In this document: positions 48,811-60,888 of the stretch, one piece after another
Layout of the letters: each line of letters starts with the position of its first letter
Position numbering within the stretch: position 1 is the first letter of the stretch
Source: an uncultured Mucispirillum sp.
GTDB lineage: Bacteria; Chrysiogenota; Deferribacteres; Deferribacterales; Mucispirillaceae
NCBI GenBank assembly: GCA_944324465.1
Contig: CALUWI010000013.1
Coordinates: forward strand, 1 to 64,000
DNA: 64,000 nucleotides
Reading direction: 5' to 3'
The notes under the pieces: generated by a model
Seen by the model: only the letters and a program-made list of their open reading frames with translations
Database searches by the model: none
Told to the model about the DNA's origin: nothing
Translations under genes and position numbers: made by a program

Positions 48811-51800
48811 TTAATTGTCCTGACTGATAAATTTAAATTTACCGTCAATAATGTGTTTAGAACCTGTTCCCGCAGGTATAAGTTTACCCATGATAACATT
48901 TTCTTTTAAGCCGCGAAGTCTGTCTGTTTTACCAGAACATGCTGCATCTGTAAGAACTCTTGTTGTTTCTTGGAAAGATGCTGCAGAAATAAAGCTTTCT
49001 GTATTAAGTGCAGCTTTTGTAATACCTTGAAGTATAGGTCTGCCTTTTGGCGGTTCTTTTCCTTCAGATAAAAGCTCCTGCTGAACTTTTTTGAATTCGC
49101 TTTTGTATACTTCTTCGTTTGGCATAAAGTCAGAATCACCAGCGTCTTCAATAATAACTTTTTTAAGCATTTGACGAACAATTACTTCTATGTGTTTATC
49201 GTTAATGCTAACCCCAGATTTTCTATACACTATCTGTATTTCATCAACTAAATATTTAGCCAGTGCTTCTTCACCTAATACAGCTAATATATCGTGAGGG
49301 TTAATGTTACCATCAATTAATGCTTCACCAGCACGGATAAAGTCGCCTTCGTGAGCATTGATGTAACGCATAGTGTTTATGCTGTATACTTTTTTATCCC
49401 CAGTATTTTCGTTTTCAATAGTAAGTTTTTTCATACCGCGGACAGCATTTTCAATTTTAACTATACCGTCAATTTCTGCAATAATTGCAGGGTCTTTTGG
49501 TTTCCTTGCTTCAAAAAGCTCAGCAACACGAGGAAGACCGACAGTAATATCTTTAGTTTTTTGTGCTTCTCGTGGGATTTTCGCAATAATATCACCAGGA
49601 TATACTTCATCACCTTCGTTATAAGAAATAATAGTACCAGGAGTTAACTCATAACGATAAACTGTTTTGTTATCTGCATCTTTAATAGAGATACGAGGTC
49701 TGCGTTTTTCTTTAGAGTTAGCAACAACAACTTTTTGAGAAATATTTGTTGTCTGGTCTACTTCTTCTTTTAAAGTTTCCCCTTCTACTAAATCTCCATA
49801 AGCAACTGTACCTGCAAACTCTGTCATAATAACAGATACGTGTGGGTCCCAGTCAAATAAGAGCTGACCTTTTGTTACAGTATCCCCTTCTTCTACACGG
49901 ATAACGCTGCCGTATCCTGGAGTATATTTTTCTAATACACGGCCTATTGAATCTTTAATCATAACAGAACCGTTTCTGTTGAGAACAACGATTTCATTTT
50001 TTCTGTTACGGAGAGTTTTCATACCCTCAAATGCAACAGTACCGCCCATTCTTGAGCTCATAGATGATTCTATACCACCAGCAGACGCAATACCACCAAT
50101 GTGGAATGTTCTCATTGTAAGCTGAGTACCAGGTTCACCAATAGACTGAGCTGCAATAGTACCTGCTGCTTCACCTATTTCTATCATACGGCGTGTAGCT
50201 AAATCTAAACCGTAACATTTTCTGCATATACCAAATTCGCTGTCGCATGTTAATGCAGAACGAACCATTACTTTGTCAATACCAGCTTTTTCTATTTTTT
50301 CAATAACTTCTTCATCAATAAATGTATCTGCTTCTACTATTAATTCATCAGTTAATGAATCAAATAAATCTTCTAATGTATATCTGCCGTAAATCCTTTC
50401 GCCAAGAGTTTCAACAACTGATGCACCTTGGAATAATGGACCTACTTCAATACCTTTAATAGTTCCGCAGTCATCTTCAGAAATAATTAAATCCTGAGCA
50501 ACATCAACAAGACGACGAGTAAGGTAACCTGAGTTTGCTGTTTTTAACGCAGTATCGGCAAGACCTTTACGAGCACCGTGAGTTGAAATAAAGTACTGGC
50601 TCATTGTTAATCCTTCACGGAAGTTAGAGTCAATAGGTGTTTCAATAATCTCACCAGATGGTTTAGCCATCAGACCACGCATACCAGCAAGCTGAGCAAT
50701 CTGAGCTTTAGAACCCCTAGCACCTGAGTCACTCATGACATAAAGAGTATTGTAGTATTTTTCTCTTTTATTTTCCTTAGAAGCGTCGCCGCCTAAGTTT
50801 TCAATTGTTTTAATCAGTTTATCAGTAATTTTTTCGTTAGTTTTTGACCAAACATCGATTATCTGGTTATAGCGTTCACCTTTAGAAAGGGCTGCTTCCT
50901 CTCTATAGTGTCTTTCAATTTCCTGAACTTTGCCATAGGCTTCAGCAATAAGCTCACTTTTTTCTTTAGGGATAATCATATCATCTATACAGATTGAGTA
51001 TCCTGCAATAGTAGAGTATTTAAAGCCTAAGTCTTTTAAGTTATCAAGGAATGTAACACTGTACCAGTTGCCTAATTTTTTATAAATATAGTCAACAAGT
51101 TTACCTAACTCTTTTTTACCTAAAACTTTGTTTACCTGTTCAAAATCAATACCTTCAGGAACAATACCGTAAAGAATTACACGGCCTGCTGATGTATCAT
51201 ACATTTTACCGTCAATTCTTACTTTAATTTCTGCCTGCAGGCTTAATTTACCATGGTCAATAGCAATAACAACTTCTTCTGGAGAAGAATATACTTTGCC
51301 GCTGCCAAGAGCATTTTTTAAAGGACGAGTTAAGTAGTAAATACCTAAAACCATATCCTGTGTAGGAATAGCAAGCGGCTGACCGTTAGCAGGTGATAAA
51401 ATATTGTAAGCAGAGAGCATTAATGTTCTTGCTTCAAGCTGTGCCTGGAATGATAAAGGCACATGGACTGCCATTTGGTCACCATCAAAGTCGGCGTTAA
51501 ACGCAGTACACACAAGTGGGTGAAGCTGTATAGCTTTACCTTCAATTAACTGTGGTTCGAATGCCTGAATACCAAGTCTGTGCAGTGTAGGGGCACGGTT
51601 TAATAATACAGGGTGTTCTCTGATTACTTCCTCTAATACATCCCATACTTCCTGTCTGCGTTCTTCTACCATTCTTTTTGCTTGTTTTACTGTAGAAGCT
51701 ATGCCTCTTTCTTTTTCAAGTTTATAGTATAAAAATGGTTTAAATAATTCTAATGCCATTAATTTAGGCAGACCGCACTGGTGCATTTTTAAGTGAGGAC

Positions 51801-52866
51801 CTGCAACAATAACTGAACGGCCAGAATAGTCAACCCTTTTACCTAAAAGGTTTTGACGGAAACGACCATTTTTACCTTTAATCATATCTGATAAAGATTT
51901 TAATGGGCGTTTGTTGCTTGAACGGATAATTCTTCCGCGTCTGCCGTTATCAAAAAGAGCATCTACTGCTTCCTGAAGCATCCTTTTTTCGTTACGGATA
52001 ATAATTTCAGGTGCATTTAACTCCATAAGTTTTTTAAGACGGTTATTTCTATTGATAACCCTTCTGTATAAGTCGTTTAAGTCACTTGTAGCAAATCTGC
52101 CGCCATCAAGTGGTACAAGCGGGCGTAATTCTGGTGGTATAACAGGTATAACATCAAGCACCATCCATTCTGGGCGGTTGTTTGATTTTCTAAATGCTTC
52201 AACAACTCTTAATCTTTTAGCAAGTTTTAAGCGTTTCTGCATACTGTTAGTTTCTCTTAATTCGCTTTTAAGTTCAATTAAAAGTAAATCAAGGTCCACT
52301 TTTTTAAGTAAGTCTTTTATACCTTCTGCACCGATTTTAGCTACAAAACCATTTGCACCAAAATCTTCAACAGCTTTTCTATACTGTTCTTCTGTTAATA
52401 TTTGTCTTTCTTTTAAGTTAGATGATTTTGGGTCAGTAACAATGTATGACTCAAAATACACTACTCTTTCAATATCTTTAATAGATAAGTCAAGAATAGA
52501 GCCTATGCGTGATGGAGTACCTTTAAAAAACCAAATATGACATACAGGTGATGCTAAATCAATATGTCCCATACGAACACGGCGTACTTTTGACTGAATA
52601 ACTTCAACACCGCATTTTTCACAGACAATACCTCTATGTTTCATGCGTTTATATTTACCGCATAAACATTCCCAGTCTTTTACTGGACCAAATATTTTAG
52701 CACAGAAAAGACCATCTCTTTCAGGTTTGAAAGTTCTGTAGTTGATTGTTTCAGGTTTAGTTACTTCCCCTGATGACCAGCTTAATATTTTCTCAGGAGA
52801 TGCAATTTTTATGCGTATAGCATCAAAAAACACTGAACTCTTATTCTCTCTAATACTTTTTTTCAT
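48811..52866 (-). CDS. rpoC: RNA polymerase subunit beta'
   Basis: Largest catalytic subunit of RNA polymerase, 1351 residues. The N-terminal zinc site is [20 protein letters not shown], near residue 62. The catalytic magnesium loop is [14 protein letters not shown] near 450. A second zinc site has [13 protein letters not shown] near 880, and the bridge/trigger region holds [16 protein letters not shown] near 910. The beta'-a insertion and C-terminus are normal. GAGGT lies about a dozen bases upstream. It follows rpoB by 86 bases. The usual downstream rpsL/rpsG/fusA genes are not present; the accessory operon follows instead. Confidence 0.98.
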   Translation of the reverse strand: MKKSIRENKSSVFFDAIRIKIASPEKILSWSSGEVTKPETINYRTFKPERDGLFCAKIFGPVKDWECLCGKYKRMKHRGIVCEKCGVEVIQSKVRRVRMGHIDLASPVCHIWFFKGTPSRIGSILDLSIKDIERVVYFESYIVTDPKSSNLKERQILTEEQYRKAVEDFGANGFVAKIGAEGIKDLLKKVDLDLLLIELKSELRETNSMQKRLKLAKRLRVVEAFRKSNNRPEWMVLDVIPVIPPELRPLVPLDGGRFATSDLNDLYRRVINRNNRLKKLMELNAPEIIIRNEKRMLQEAVDALFDNGRRGRIIRSSNKRPLKSLSDMIKGKNGRFRQNLLGKRVDYSGRSVIVAGPHLKMHQCGLPKLMALELFKPFLYYKLEKERGIASTVKQAKRMVEERRQEVWDVLEEVIREHPVLLNRAPTLHRLGIQAFEPQLIEGKAIQLHPLVCTAFNADFDGDQMAVHVPLSFQAQLEARTLMLSAYNILSPANGQPLAIPTQDMVLGIYYLTRPLKNALGSGKVYSSPEEVVIAIDHGKLSLQAEIKVRIDGKMYDTSAGRVILYGIVPEGIDFEQVNKVLGKKELGKLVDYIYKKLGNWYSVTFLDNLKDLGFKYSTIAGYSICIDDMIIPKEKSELIAEAYGKVQEIERHYREEAALSKGERYNQIIDVWSKTNEKITDKLIKTIENLGGDASKENKREKYYNTLYVMSDSGARGSKAQIAQLAGMRGLMAKPSGEIIETPIDSNFREGLTMSQYFISTHGARKGLADTALKTANSGYLTRRLVDVAQDLIISEDDCGTIKGIEVGPLFQGASVVETLGERIYGRYTLEDLFDSLTDELIVEADTFIDEEVIEKIEKAGIDKVMVRSALTCDSEFGICRKCYGLDLATRRMIEIGEAAGTIAAQSIGEPGTQLTMRTFHIGGIASAGGIESSMSSRMGGTVAFEGMKTLRNRKNEIVVLNRNGSVMIKDSIGRVLEKYTPGYGSVIRVEEGDTVTKGQLLFDWDPHVSVIMTEFAGTVAYGDLVEGETLKEEVDQTTNISQKVVVANSKEKRRPRISIKDADNKTVYRYELTPGTIISYNEGDEVYPGDIIAKIPREAQKTKDITVGLPRVAELFEARKPKDPAIIAEIDGIVKIENAVRGMKKLTIENENTGDKKVYSINTMRYINAHEGDFIRAGEALIDGNINPHDILAVLGEEALAKYLVDEIQIVYRKSGVSINDKHIEVIVRQMLKKVIIEDAGDSDFMPNEEVYKSEFKKVQQELLSEGKEPPKGRPILQGITKAALNTESFISAASFQETTRVLTDAACSGKTDRLRGLKENVIMGKLIPAGTGSKHIIDGKFKFISQDN

Positions 52867-52952
52867 AATATTAAATTTACCTCATTAACTGAAGTTTATT
52901 AGCATTTGCCAAAACTCGCTGCAGAGCTTATTACTCTGCAGGATATTCTAAT

Positions 52953-55900
52953 CTATTCACCTTTGTCATCAAAAGGTTCATCGTCATCGTCGTCATCACC
53001 GTCTAAATCAAGACTGATGCTTCTAACAACATCATCACTGCTAAGGATATCTTCATCTCTAATACCAGCACTCATATTATTAAGCTGTTCGTTTGTAATA
53101 AGCTCATCGCCTGTAAGCAGCTCAATATCAAGTACAAGACCTTGCAGCTCTTTAATAAGAACGTTAAAGGACTCTGGCATATTTGGAGTAAAGCTGAAGT
53201 TACCGTTTACAATAGATTCATAAACTGCTGTTCTTCCTTCCACATCGTCTGATTTAACAGTCAGCATTTCCTGTAATATGTTTGCAGCACCGTATGCTTC
53301 TAATGCCCAAACCTCCATCTCTCCAAGTCTTTGTCCACCAAACTGTGCTTTACCACCAAGTGGCTGTTGAGTAACAAGAGAGTATGGACCAGTAGAACGA
53401 GCGTGGATTTTTGTATCTACTAAGTGGTGCAGTTTTAACATATACATTACACCAACTGTAACTTCCTGGTCAAATCTTTCACCAGTTCTTCCGTCATATA
53501 AAACTGTCTGGCCGTCGCTTTGGAAGCCTGCTTCTGTAAGCATTTTTTTAATGTCTGCTTCTTTTGCACCATTAAATACTTCTGTTGCAACATGTTTGCC
53601 AAGTTTTTTAGCAGCCCAGCCTAAGTGTGTTTCAAGAATCTGTCCAATATTCATACGAGAAGGCACAGAAAGTGGGTTTAACACTATTTCTACTGGTGTG
53701 CCGTCTGGTAAGTATGGCATATCTTCTTCTGGTAATATACGAGAAACAATACCTTTGTTACCGTGGCGGCCTGCCATTTTATCACCAACAGATAAACGCC
53801 TGCGGATTGCAACATATACTCTTACTGATTTTAATACACCAGCAGATAATTCATCGCCTTTTTCAATTTTTCTGCGTTTATCCTGGAATTTTTCTTCAGC
53901 ATCTTTTTTGCCTTGTGTGCATACAGCATCAGCTTTAGCATATTCAGCATCAAATTCTGCTTTTCCTTCAATATCAAATTTTGCCATTTCCCTTGCAGTT
54001 ATAGGAGCAAGGTTTTCTTCAGTTAATACTGTACCAGCTGTTAAGCCTGCACAGTCAGATTTTAATGTTTTGCCAACAAGCAGAGAAATTACTCTGTCTT
54101 TTCTAGCATTTTCTATAGCAGAAACTTCTCTTGTGTATGCTGCAGCAATGCGTTCTGCTTCACGCTGTTCTATTAACTCAGTTCTATGGTCTTTGTTAAT
54201 ATCACGGCGAGTCATAACTTGAACATCTAAGATTGTTCCTGATATGCCAGGCGGCACTCTTAATGATGCATCTTTAACATCACCTGCTTTTTCACCGAAA
54301 ATTGCACGGAGAAGTTTTTCTTCAGGTGTTGCCTGAGTTTCACCTTTTGGTGTTACTTTACCAACAAGAATATCACCTTCTGATACTTTAGCACCAATTC
54401 TGATAATACCACTTTCATCTAAGTTTCTTAATGCTTCTTCAGAAATATTTGGTATATCTCTAGTGATTTCTTCTGCACCAAGTTTTGTATCTCTTGCATC
54501 TATTTCAAATACTTCTATATGTATAGAAGTGAAAGCATCTTCTTTAACAAGTTTTTCTGACACTAAGATAGAGTCTTCGTAGTTATAACCCATCCAAGGC
54601 ATGAATGCTACTACTATGTTTCTTCCAAGAGCCAGTTCGCCTCTGTCAGTAGATGCACCGTCTGCTAATGTATCGCCTTTTTTAACTTTCTGACCAAGAA
54701 CAACACCAGCATTATAGTTAATGCATGTATCCTGGTTAGAACGGCGGTATTTAACTAAATCATGAACATCTATGCCAAAAGTACCGTCTTCATTTACATA
54801 GCGGACAATAATAGTATCTGCATCTACATAATCAACAACACCATCGTGAAGTGATATTAATGCAGAGCCAGAATCCACTGCAACTTTTCTTTCTAAACCT
54901 GTTCCAACAATTGGAGCATCAGTTCTAATTAATGGTACTGCTTGACGCTGCATGTTTGAACCCATTAATGCACGGTTAGCATCATCATGCTCTAAGAAAG
55001 GAATAAGAGCTGTTGATACTGATACAATCTGCATTGGAGCAACATCCATTAACTGTACCTGCTCTTTTGGAGCATTTAAGTTTTCACCAGCATAACGGCA
55101 TGCAACATCATCTGTTAAAAAGCAGCCGTTTTCATCAAGTGGTGAGTTAGCCTGTGCAATGTAGTAATCTTCTTCCTGCAGTGCATACATATATACAACT
55201 TCATCTGTTACTCTGCCATTTTCAACTTTTCTGTATGGTGTTTCAATAAAACCAAATTCATTGATTTTAGCATAAGTAGTGAGAGAAGTAATAAGACCAA
55301 TGTTTGGACCTTCCGGCGTTTCAATAGGGCATATTCTGCCATAGTGAGAAGTGTGAACGTCACGAACTTCAAAGCCAGCTCTGTCTCTGTTTAAACCGCC
55401 AGGACCTAATGCAGAAAGACGGCGTTTATGTGTAATCTCAGATAATGGGTTGTTTTGGTCCATAAACTGAGAAAGCTGATAGCTGCCAAAAAACTCTTTA
55501 ATTGATGCAGAAAGAGGTTTTGCATTTAATAAATCCTGTGGAGTAGAGTCTTCTAAATCTTGAATACTCATACGCTCTTTAACAGTTTTTTCCATTCTAG
55601 CAAGACCAATGCGTATATGGTTTTGCAGCTGTTCGCCTGCAGCTCTTACACGCCTGTGGCCTAAGTGGTCAATATCATCTATATGTTCAACACCAAGACG
55701 GATATTATTAAGAACTCTTACTGTTTCAACAATATCTTCTTTTGAAAGAATTACTTTATCCAGTGGAACAATTTCTTCTGAAATTTTAAGCCTTTTATTG
55801 ATTTTTAAGCGACCAACACGAGATAAGTCATAACGCTTAGGATTAAAGAAAAGGTTATGGAACTGTGCAGCTGCTGTATCATCTGTTGCAGGCTCACCTG

Positions 55901-57035
55901 GACGAAGTTTTTTATAAATTTCTATTAAAGCTTCTTCTTTAGTTTTAATTTTATCAATAGCCATAATATCTCTGATAGCTGCATCAGATGTTTGTCTGTT
56001 GATAAAAAGGATAGAAAATTCTTTTATAGAAAGTCCTGTAATCTGCTCTAAAAGTTCTTCTGTAACTGCAGTATTTGATTCTGCAATAACTTCACCATTA
56101 GCAGCATCAATAATATCTTCTGCTAAATAAGTATCTATTAAATCTTTTGGGTCTATTTCATATTTTGTAAGACCTGATTTAATAACTTTTTTGAAAGCAC
56201 CTTTTGTGATAGATACATTTGGTTTAACAATGTATTCATCAGTTGCAGGGTCTTTAATACCTAAAGTAAGTTTATGGTCAGTAATTACATGGTCTTTATT
56301 AAACTCTCTGTAAAATCTGCCATCTTCAATAGTTATTTTATCTTTTTGGTAATATGTATCTAATATATCCTGATTAGTTAAGCCTAATGCTTTTAATAAA
56401 ACTGTTACAGGAATTTTTTTCTTTTTATCAATGCGCACATACATTACATTCTTAGAGTCAAATTCAAAATCAAGCCAAGAACCTCTGTATGGGATAATGC
56501 GGGCACTGTATAAGTGTTTTTCAGAAACACTTTTACCAGCAGTTAAGTCTTCAAAAAAGATACCAGGAGACCTGTGCAGCTGGCTAACAATTACCCTTTC
56601 AACACCATTGATTACAAAAGTACCTCTATCAGTCATAAGTGGAATATCACAAAGATATACATCACTTTCAGTTGCTGATAAAGTAATTCTTTCGCCTGTT
56701 TCTTCATTAACATCATGAGTAGAAAGGCGAACTTTAACTTTTAATGGTGCAGCATAGTTTGTATTTCTATCAATAGACTCCCGTGGAGTATATTTAGCTT
56801 TTTCAATAGTGTAGCTAACATATTCAAGCACAGAAGTATCGTTAAAGTCTGTTATAGGAAATATTTCACGGAAAACTTCTTCAAGTCCTTGAAACTTGCG
56901 TTTATCTTCAGGAACATCCTGTTGAAGAAATTCAGCATAAGATTGTTTTTGAACCTCTATAAGGTCTGGTATATCAATTACTTTCTTAATTTTAGAAAAA
57001 TTGATACGCTCTATTGGTTTTTTTGTATTAAGCAT
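52953..57035 (-). CDS. rpoB: RNA polymerase subunit beta
   Basis: Catalytic beta subunit, 1360 residues. The rifampicin pocket reads [29 protein letters not shown]; the key Asp, His and Arg positions are those of a sensitive enzyme. Later conserved blocks are [22 protein letters not shown] and [10 protein letters not shown]. The C-terminus ends in an unusual acidic tail with a run of six Asp. The start is the ATG at 57035 preceded by GGTGAG; an upstream in-frame ATG at 57074 adds 13 residues with no family support. Confidence 0.98.
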   Translation of the reverse strand: MLNTKKPIERINFSKIKKVIDIPDLIEVQKQSYAEFLQQDVPEDKRKFQGLEEVFREIFPITDFNDTSVLEYVSYTIEKAKYTPRESIDRNTNYAAPLKVKVRLSTHDVNEETGERITLSATESDVYLCDIPLMTDRGTFVINGVERVIVSQLHRSPGIFFEDLTAGKSVSEKHLYSARIIPYRGSWLDFEFDSKNVMYVRIDKKKKIPVTVLLKALGLTNQDILDTYYQKDKITIEDGRFYREFNKDHVITDHKLTLGIKDPATDEYIVKPNVSITKGAFKKVIKSGLTKYEIDPKDLIDTYLAEDIIDAANGEVIAESNTAVTEELLEQITGLSIKEFSILFINRQTSDAAIRDIMAIDKIKTKEEALIEIYKKLRPGEPATDDTAAAQFHNLFFNPKRYDLSRVGRLKINKRLKISEEIVPLDKVILSKEDIVETVRVLNNIRLGVEHIDDIDHLGHRRVRAAGEQLQNHIRIGLARMEKTVKERMSIQDLEDSTPQDLLNAKPLSASIKEFFGSYQLSQFMDQNNPLSEITHKRRLSALGPGGLNRDRAGFEVRDVHTSHYGRICPIETPEGPNIGLITSLTTYAKINEFGFIETPYRKVENGRVTDEVVYMYALQEEDYYIAQANSPLDENGCFLTDDVACRYAGENLNAPKEQVQLMDVAPMQIVSVSTALIPFLEHDDANRALMGSNMQRQAVPLIRTDAPIVGTGLERKVAVDSGSALISLHDGVVDYVDADTIIVRYVNEDGTFGIDVHDLVKYRRSNQDTCINYNAGVVLGQKVKKGDTLADGASTDRGELALGRNIVVAFMPWMGYNYEDSILVSEKLVKEDAFTSIHIEVFEIDARDTKLGAEEITRDIPNISEEALRNLDESGIIRIGAKVSEGDILVGKVTPKGETQATPEEKLLRAIFGEKAGDVKDASLRVPPGISGTILDVQVMTRRDINKDHRTELIEQREAERIAAAYTREVSAIENARKDRVISLLVGKTLKSDCAGLTAGTVLTEENLAPITAREMAKFDIEGKAEFDAEYAKADAVCTQGKKDAEEKFQDKRRKIEKGDELSAGVLKSVRVYVAIRRRLSVGDKMAGRHGNKGIVSRILPEEDMPYLPDGTPVEIVLNPLSVPSRMNIGQILETHLGWAAKKLGKHVATEVFNGAKEADIKKMLTEAGFQSDGQTVLYDGRTGERFDQEVTVGVMYMLKLHHLVDTKIHARSTGPYSLVTQQPLGGKAQFGGQRLGEMEVWALEAYGAANILQEMLTVKSDDVEGRTAVYESIVNGNFSFTPNMPESFNVLIKELQGLVLDIELLTGDELITNEQLNNMSAGIRDEDILSSDDVVRSISLDLDGDDDDDDEPFDDKGE

Positions 57036-57165
57036 CCTTTTCTCACCACCGCTGGTTCGTGATTTTTTGAGCAAAACAGGGGGAAGCCCATACAGAGCGA
57101 CCCCCTCTCAATATTTTAACACATAAAGTGTTTTATTTACAATAAGTTAGCAGCTTTAAAGCTAA

Positions 57166-57546
57166 TTATTTAACTTCAGCTGTACCGCCTGCTTCTGTAA
57201 GTTTTTTAGCGATTTCTTCAGCTTCAGCTTTAGCGATACCTTCTTTAACTGGTTTTGGTGCTTCGTCAACTAATGCTTTAGCTTCTTTTAAGCCTAAGCC
57301 AGTGATTTCACGAACTACTTTAATAACTTGCACTTTTTGAGCGCCGCCGTTAGTTAAGATAACATCAAATTCAGTTTTTTCAGCTGCTGCTGGAGCTGCT
57401 GCACCTGCTGCTGGAGCTGCTGCTACTGCTACTGGTGCAGCTGCAGAAACACCGAATACATCTTCTAATTCTTTTACGAAGTCTGCAAGTTCAATTACAG
57501 ACATATTTTTTAAAAATTCTAAAACTTGATCTTTAGTTACAGCCAT
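57166..57546 (-). CDS. rplL: 50S ribosomal protein L7/L12
   Basis: Stalk protein that recruits translation factors. The 126 residues comprise an N-terminal dimerisation helix pair, a hinge of Ala, Pro and Gly (about 35-55) and the C-terminal domain with [33 protein letters not shown]. It follows rplJ by 18 bases and has AGGCTT-type spacing before the ATG. Confidence 0.98.
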   Translation of the reverse strand: MAVTKDQVLEFLKNMSVIELADFVKELEDVFGVSAAAPVAVAAAPAAGAAAPAAAEKTEFDVILTNGGAQKVQVIKVVREITGLGLKEAKALVDEAPKPVKEGIAKAEAEEIAKKLTEAGGTAEVK

Positions 57547-57564
57547 TTTAAGCCTCCAATTTTA

Positions 57565-58104
57565 CTACTGTTCGTTTTCTTTTTTAGTTTTTAATGCATT
57601 AAGCACATTTACGAGACCGCGCGGAATATTCGCAAGCACGGACACGAAATTCGTAATCGGCGCGTTCATGCTGCCGAGAGCTTTCGCCAAAAGTTCATCT
57701 CTGGATGGCAGGTCAGCAATTTTTTCAATGCCGCTCTGGTCAAGTGCCATACCGTCAAAATAACCACCTTTAATAACGAAAAATTTAGACATTGCAGCAT
57801 CTTTAGCATATTTTTTAGCTAATTTGGCAGCCGCAGCAAAGTCTTCTTTAACTACTACAAGTGCAGTGGGCTCTACAAGTGTGTAGTCAATCTCAGTAAT
57901 ATTATCAGCGTTTAACGCTTTTTTGAGAAGTGTGTTTTTAATAACACGGTAGTCATTACCAGCTTCTTTAAAGCTTCTGCGGATTTCATCCATTTGGTCA
58001 AAAGTAAGACCTTTGTAATTAGTGATAATTACACCAGCAGATTCTTTTATCTCAGCTGTAATACTTTTTACAAGTTCTATTTTCTGCTCTTTACGCATTT
58101 TCAA
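57565..58104 (-). CDS. rplJ: 50S ribosomal protein L10
   Basis: Base of the ribosomal stalk, carrying L7/L12 dimers. The body MRKEQKIELVKSITAEIKES through VIKNTLLKKAL is typical. I prefer the TTG at 58104, because GAGGTGAT ends close before it; the ATG two codons later (58098) is the alternative, giving 177 residues. A long upstream in-frame extension to 58200 lies over the L10 leader RNA and is rejected. The last 35 codons or so (about 57600-57700) are far more GC-rich than the rest of the window. Expression is probably autoregulated by L10 binding its leader. Confidence 0.95.
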   Translation of the reverse strand: MKMRKEQKIELVKSITAEIKESAGVIITNYKGLTFDQMDEIRRSFKEAGNDYRVIKNTLLKKALNADNITEIDYTLVEPTALVVVKEDFAAAAKLAKKYAKDAAMSKFFVIKGGYFDGMALDQSGIEKIADLPSRDELLAKALGSMNAPITNFVSVLANIPRGLVNVLNALKTKKENEQ

Positions 58105-58119
58105 GGTAATCACCTCATA

Positions 58120-58210
58120 AATTACAGAGCCGGTTGAATATATGACGAAAGTTTCCACAGGCCTTATACTGCACACTGAAGGCAGACCCTGTTTCTTCAA
58201 CCCGCTTTTT
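58120..58210 (-). ncRNA. L10 leader (ribosomal protein autoregulatory RNA)
   Basis: Upstream of rplJ the minus strand forms a closing stem GGTTGAA/TTCAACC (58132-58138 with 58196-58202) around internal hairpins. Position, size and closing stem fit the L10 leader family, to which the L10-L12 complex binds to repress translation. Covariance was not tested. Confidence 0.65.
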
Positions 58211-58259
58211 TTCGTTGTAATAAATCAATAATTAATTAACTAACCTTATAAAAAGTTAA

Positions 58260-58949
58260 TTAGAAATTTTTAGGGTCAACTTTAACACCAGGACCCATAG
58301 TTGTTGAAATATTAATGCCTCTTAAGTAAATACCTTTACTTGATGCAGGTTTAGCTTTTACAAGTGCATCAACAAGAGTTTTCATATTTTCAACAAGTTT
58401 GCTAGTTTCAAAGTTTTTTCTACCGATAGGTGCGTGAACAATACCAGCTTTATCAACTCTAAATTCCACCATACCAGCTTTTAATTCTTTCACTGCTTTT
58501 GTTACATCATTTGTAACTGTGCCTACTTTAGGGTTAGGCATAAGCCCGCGTGGCCCTAACACTTTACCAAGTTTGCCCACCTTAGCCATCATGTCTGGAG
58601 TTGCCACAACTTTATCAAATTCCATATAGCCACCCTCAACCTTAGTGACTAATTCATCGCCGCCAACAATGTCAGCGCCGGCTGCTTCAGCTTCCTTAGC
58701 CTTGTCGCCTTTTGCAAATACTGCTACACGAACAACTTTACCTGTTCCGTTAGGAAGAACTACAGCACCCCTAACCATTTGGTCAGAGTGACGTGGGTCT
58801 ACACCTAATTTAACTGCAGCATCAACACTTTCGTCGAACTTGGCAAAGGCTGCCTTTTGTGACAGTGCAATAGCTTCTTCTAAATCATATAATTTAGTGC
58901 GGTCTACTAAACCAAAAGCTGCTGCGAACTTTTTACCTTTTCTGGACAT
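58260..58949 (-). CDS. rplA: 50S ribosomal protein L1
   Basis: Two-domain RNA-binding protein of the L1 stalk, 229 residues. [39 protein letters not shown] and the C-terminal [11 protein letters not shown] are conserved. It is co-transcribed with rplK 29 bases upstream. Confidence 0.98.
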   Translation of the reverse strand: MSRKGKKFAAAFGLVDRTKLYDLEEAIALSQKAAFAKFDESVDAAVKLGVDPRHSDQMVRGAVVLPNGTGKVVRVAVFAKGDKAKEAEAAGADIVGGDELVTKVEGGYMEFDKVVATPDMMAKVGKLGKVLGPRGLMPNPKVGTVTNDVTKAVKELKAGMVEFRVDKAGIVHAPIGRKNFETSKLVENMKTLVDALVKAKPASSKGIYLRGINISTTMGPGVKVDPKNF

Positions 58950-58978
58950 TTCCGTGCTCCTCTTGCCAGTTTTCTACA

Positions 58979-59404
58979 TTAGCCTTCAATCTCATAACCC
59001 ATACTTTTAGCTGAGCCAGCTATAATTTTTATAGCTTGGTCCATATCTTTGGTATTGAGATCAGGCATTTTAATTTCTGCAACGCGTTTTAAGCTCTCAC
59101 GAGATATAACGCCAAGTTTTGCTTTACCAACATTACTAGAACCTTTTTGAACTTTCATTTCTTTTTTGATAAGTTCAGTTGCAGGTGGCATTTTAGTAAT
59201 AAATGTAAAGCTGCGGTCTTCATATACTGTAATGATTACAGGTACAGAAGAATCACCTAAGTTCTGAGTCTGTGCATTAAATGCTTTACAGAACTCCATA
59301 ATATTTACACCACGTTGACCAAGTGCTGGTCCTACTGGTGGTGAAGGATTTGCTTTACCAGCAGCAATCAGCAGTTTAATCTGCCCTAATACCTTCTTTG
59401 CCAT
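58979..59404 (-). CDS. rplK: 50S ribosomal protein L11
   Basis: GTPase-centre protein of 141 residues. The N-terminal [31 protein letters not shown] and the C-terminal rRNA-binding [25 protein letters not shown] are standard. Confidence 0.98.
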   Translation of the reverse strand: MAKKVLGQIKLLIAAGKANPSPPVGPALGQRGVNIMEFCKAFNAQTQNLGDSSVPVIITVYEDRSFTFITKMPPATELIKKEMKVQKGSSNVGKAKLGVISRESLKRVAEIKMPDLNTKDMDQAIKIIAGSAKSMGYEIEG

Positions 59405-59459
59405 TTGGCACCTCTAAAAATTATCGTCTTAAAGACTAATTTAATTTAAAATTATCAGG

Positions 59460-59987
59460 TTATTTATCTTTGCGTTTAACCTGTAAATAATCAAGCTCAA
59501 TAGGAGTTTGACGACCAAAAATACTAACTATAACGCGTACTTTTTCTTTTTCTGGTGTAACTTCATCAACAACACCATCAAAGCCTTGAAATGGTCCGTC
59601 TATAACTTCTACCACATCATTTTTAATATATGTTGATGCAATACGCGGTGCTTCTGATTTTGCAAGTGCAAGCATTGCATTAACATCTGTTTCTGATATA
59701 GGCACTGGGTCAACGCCGCCAACAAAGCCTGTAACTTTTGGAAGGCTTTTAACTACATGCCATAAATTTTTATTCATTTCCATATTAACTAATATATAGC
59801 CTGGAAATGTTTTTTTCTTACTAACTTTACGTTTACCGTTTTTAAGTTCTACCACATCTTCTGTAGGAATTAATACTTCCCCAATTTCTTCTTCTAAACC
59901 ATGAGTCTGCACTTTGTTCTCTAAAAGAGTTTTAACATGCTTCTCAAAGCCAGAATATGTGTGAACTACATACCATTGTTTTGCCAT
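59460..59987 (-). CDS. nusG: Transcription antitermination factor NusG
   Basis: Binds RNA polymerase and couples it to the ribosome or Rho. The NGN domain begins QWYVVHTYSGFEKHV and includes FPGYILVNM; the C-terminal KOW domain has DVVEVIDGPFQGFDGVVDEV. The 175-residue length is usual. It starts four bases after the secE stop. Confidence 0.97.
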   Translation of the reverse strand: MAKQWYVVHTYSGFEKHVKTLLENKVQTHGLEEEIGEVLIPTEDVVELKNGKRKVSKKKTFPGYILVNMEMNKNLWHVVKSLPKVTGFVGGVDPVPISETDVNAMLALAKSEAPRIASTYIKNDVVEVIDGPFQGFDGVVDEVTPEKEKVRVIVSIFGRQTPIELDYLQVKRKDK

Positions 59988-59991
59988 AGAA

Positions 59992-60180
59992 TTAACCTAT
60001 TATCTGCCCTGCAAGTCTTGATACTATTGCATCAACTATTCCCAAATAAGCAGTAATCAAGCCTACTACAACTACAACAACTATAGAGGTTGATATAGTA
60101 GTTTCTTTTGTAGGCCAGTTGACTTTTTTTAGCTCATCCCTGACCTGATTGTAAAATGATACTGGATTAAAACTTTTCAC
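59992..60180 (-). CDS. secE: Preprotein translocase subunit SecE
   Basis: Small essential SecYEG subunit with one membrane helix. From the GTG at 60180 it has 62 residues, with RDELKKVNWPTKETT before the hydrophobic helix, the family hallmark. GAGG lies seven bases before the GTG. Any longer upstream reading would run into tRNA-Trp, so it is rejected. Confidence 0.95.
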   Translation of the reverse strand: MKSFNPVSFYNQVRDELKKVNWPTKETTISTSIVVVVVVGLITAYLGIVDAIVSRLAGQIIG

Positions 60181-60203
60181 AATAAGTCCTCTCTTAAAGC
60201 TGA

Positions 60204-60279
60204 TGGCAGACCAAGAGGGATTTGAACCCCCAACCCCCGGTTTTGGAGACCGGTGCTCTGCCAATTGAGCTATTGGTCT
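60204..60279 (-). tRNA. tRNA-Trp (anticodon CCA)
   Basis: A 76-base tRNA with acceptor AGACCAA/TTGGTCT, anticodon CCA and an encoded 3' CCA. It lies between rpmG and secE, its classical place. Confidence 0.97.
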
Positions 60280-60450
60280 ATATCATCTAAAGCTTCATGC
60301 CATCAAGATGACAATTAAGCATATTTTATATCTTTGCTTTTGCAAAAGATATGTGGCATAAATTCTGCATTAAAATACCAGCCTTATACCATTATTCCAT
60401 AATAGGAATCTTAATGTGGTAACACCACTAAAAATAAAAACAATTATCTG

Positions 60451-60600
60451 CTATTTAGTTTCTTTATGCAGAGTGTGTTTTTTGTCAAACTTGCAGTATT
60501 TTTTGATTTCAAGTTTGCCAGTCATAGTTTTCTTATTTTTAGTAGTAGTGTAATTACGACGCTTACATTCGCTGCAAGCAAGAATGACAATTTCTCTCAT
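60451..60600 (-). CDS. rpmG: 50S ribosomal protein L33
   Basis: A 49-residue ribosomal protein, [24 protein letters not shown] at the N-terminus and HTLHKETK at the end. Zinc-type L33 has two CxxC pairs; here the first is intact (CSEC) but the second reads CKFD, so one ligand is lost and zinc binding is doubtful. GAAGG lies nine bases before the ATG at 60600, deciding the start over an in-frame ATG at 60633. Confidence 0.95.
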   Translation of the reverse strand: MREIVILACSECKRRNYTTTKNKKTMTGKLEIKKYCKFDKKHTLHKETK

Positions 60601-60775
60601 TGAACCAAACCTTCTATTTTTTAGCGCCGTCACACCTTTAAGGCTCCCGGCTCCCGCTCGATTTGGAGCGGTAATTTTTTATGCTTATACACTTACATTA
60701 AAAATAATGCAAGTATTTTTTTTAATTTTTTAAAATATTATATATTTCTACACAATATCTTCTTATTCAACTAAA

Positions 60776-60849
60776 AGCCCGAACCCGGAATTGAACCGGG
60801 GACCTCGTCCTTACCAAGGACGCGCTCTAACCGACTGAGCCATTCGGGC
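60776..60849 (-). tRNA. tRNA-Thr (anticodon GGT)
   Basis: A 74-base tRNA with acceptor GCCCGAA/TTCGGGC and GGT in the anticodon loop. CCA is not encoded. Last of the four-tRNA cluster, immediately before where tuf is usually found. Confidence 0.97.
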
Positions 60850-60888
60850 AGTTCCTTTCCGTTTTGTTTTATGTGCTTTTAATTGATA

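Noticed and set aside
52052-52540. Plus-strand frame of 162 codons opposite rpoC
   Set aside because: Serine- and leucine-rich shadow of the opposite strand; rpoC is certain here.
53551-54222. Long plus-strand reading frame (223 codons) opposite rpoB
   Set aside because: It is antisense to strongly conserved rpoB codons, has no ribosome-binding site and its sequence looks like a codon shadow.
58105-58200. Longer L10 start at 58200
   Set aside because: The extra residues have no family match and the DNA forms the L10 leader; the Shine-Dalgarno is at the downstream start.
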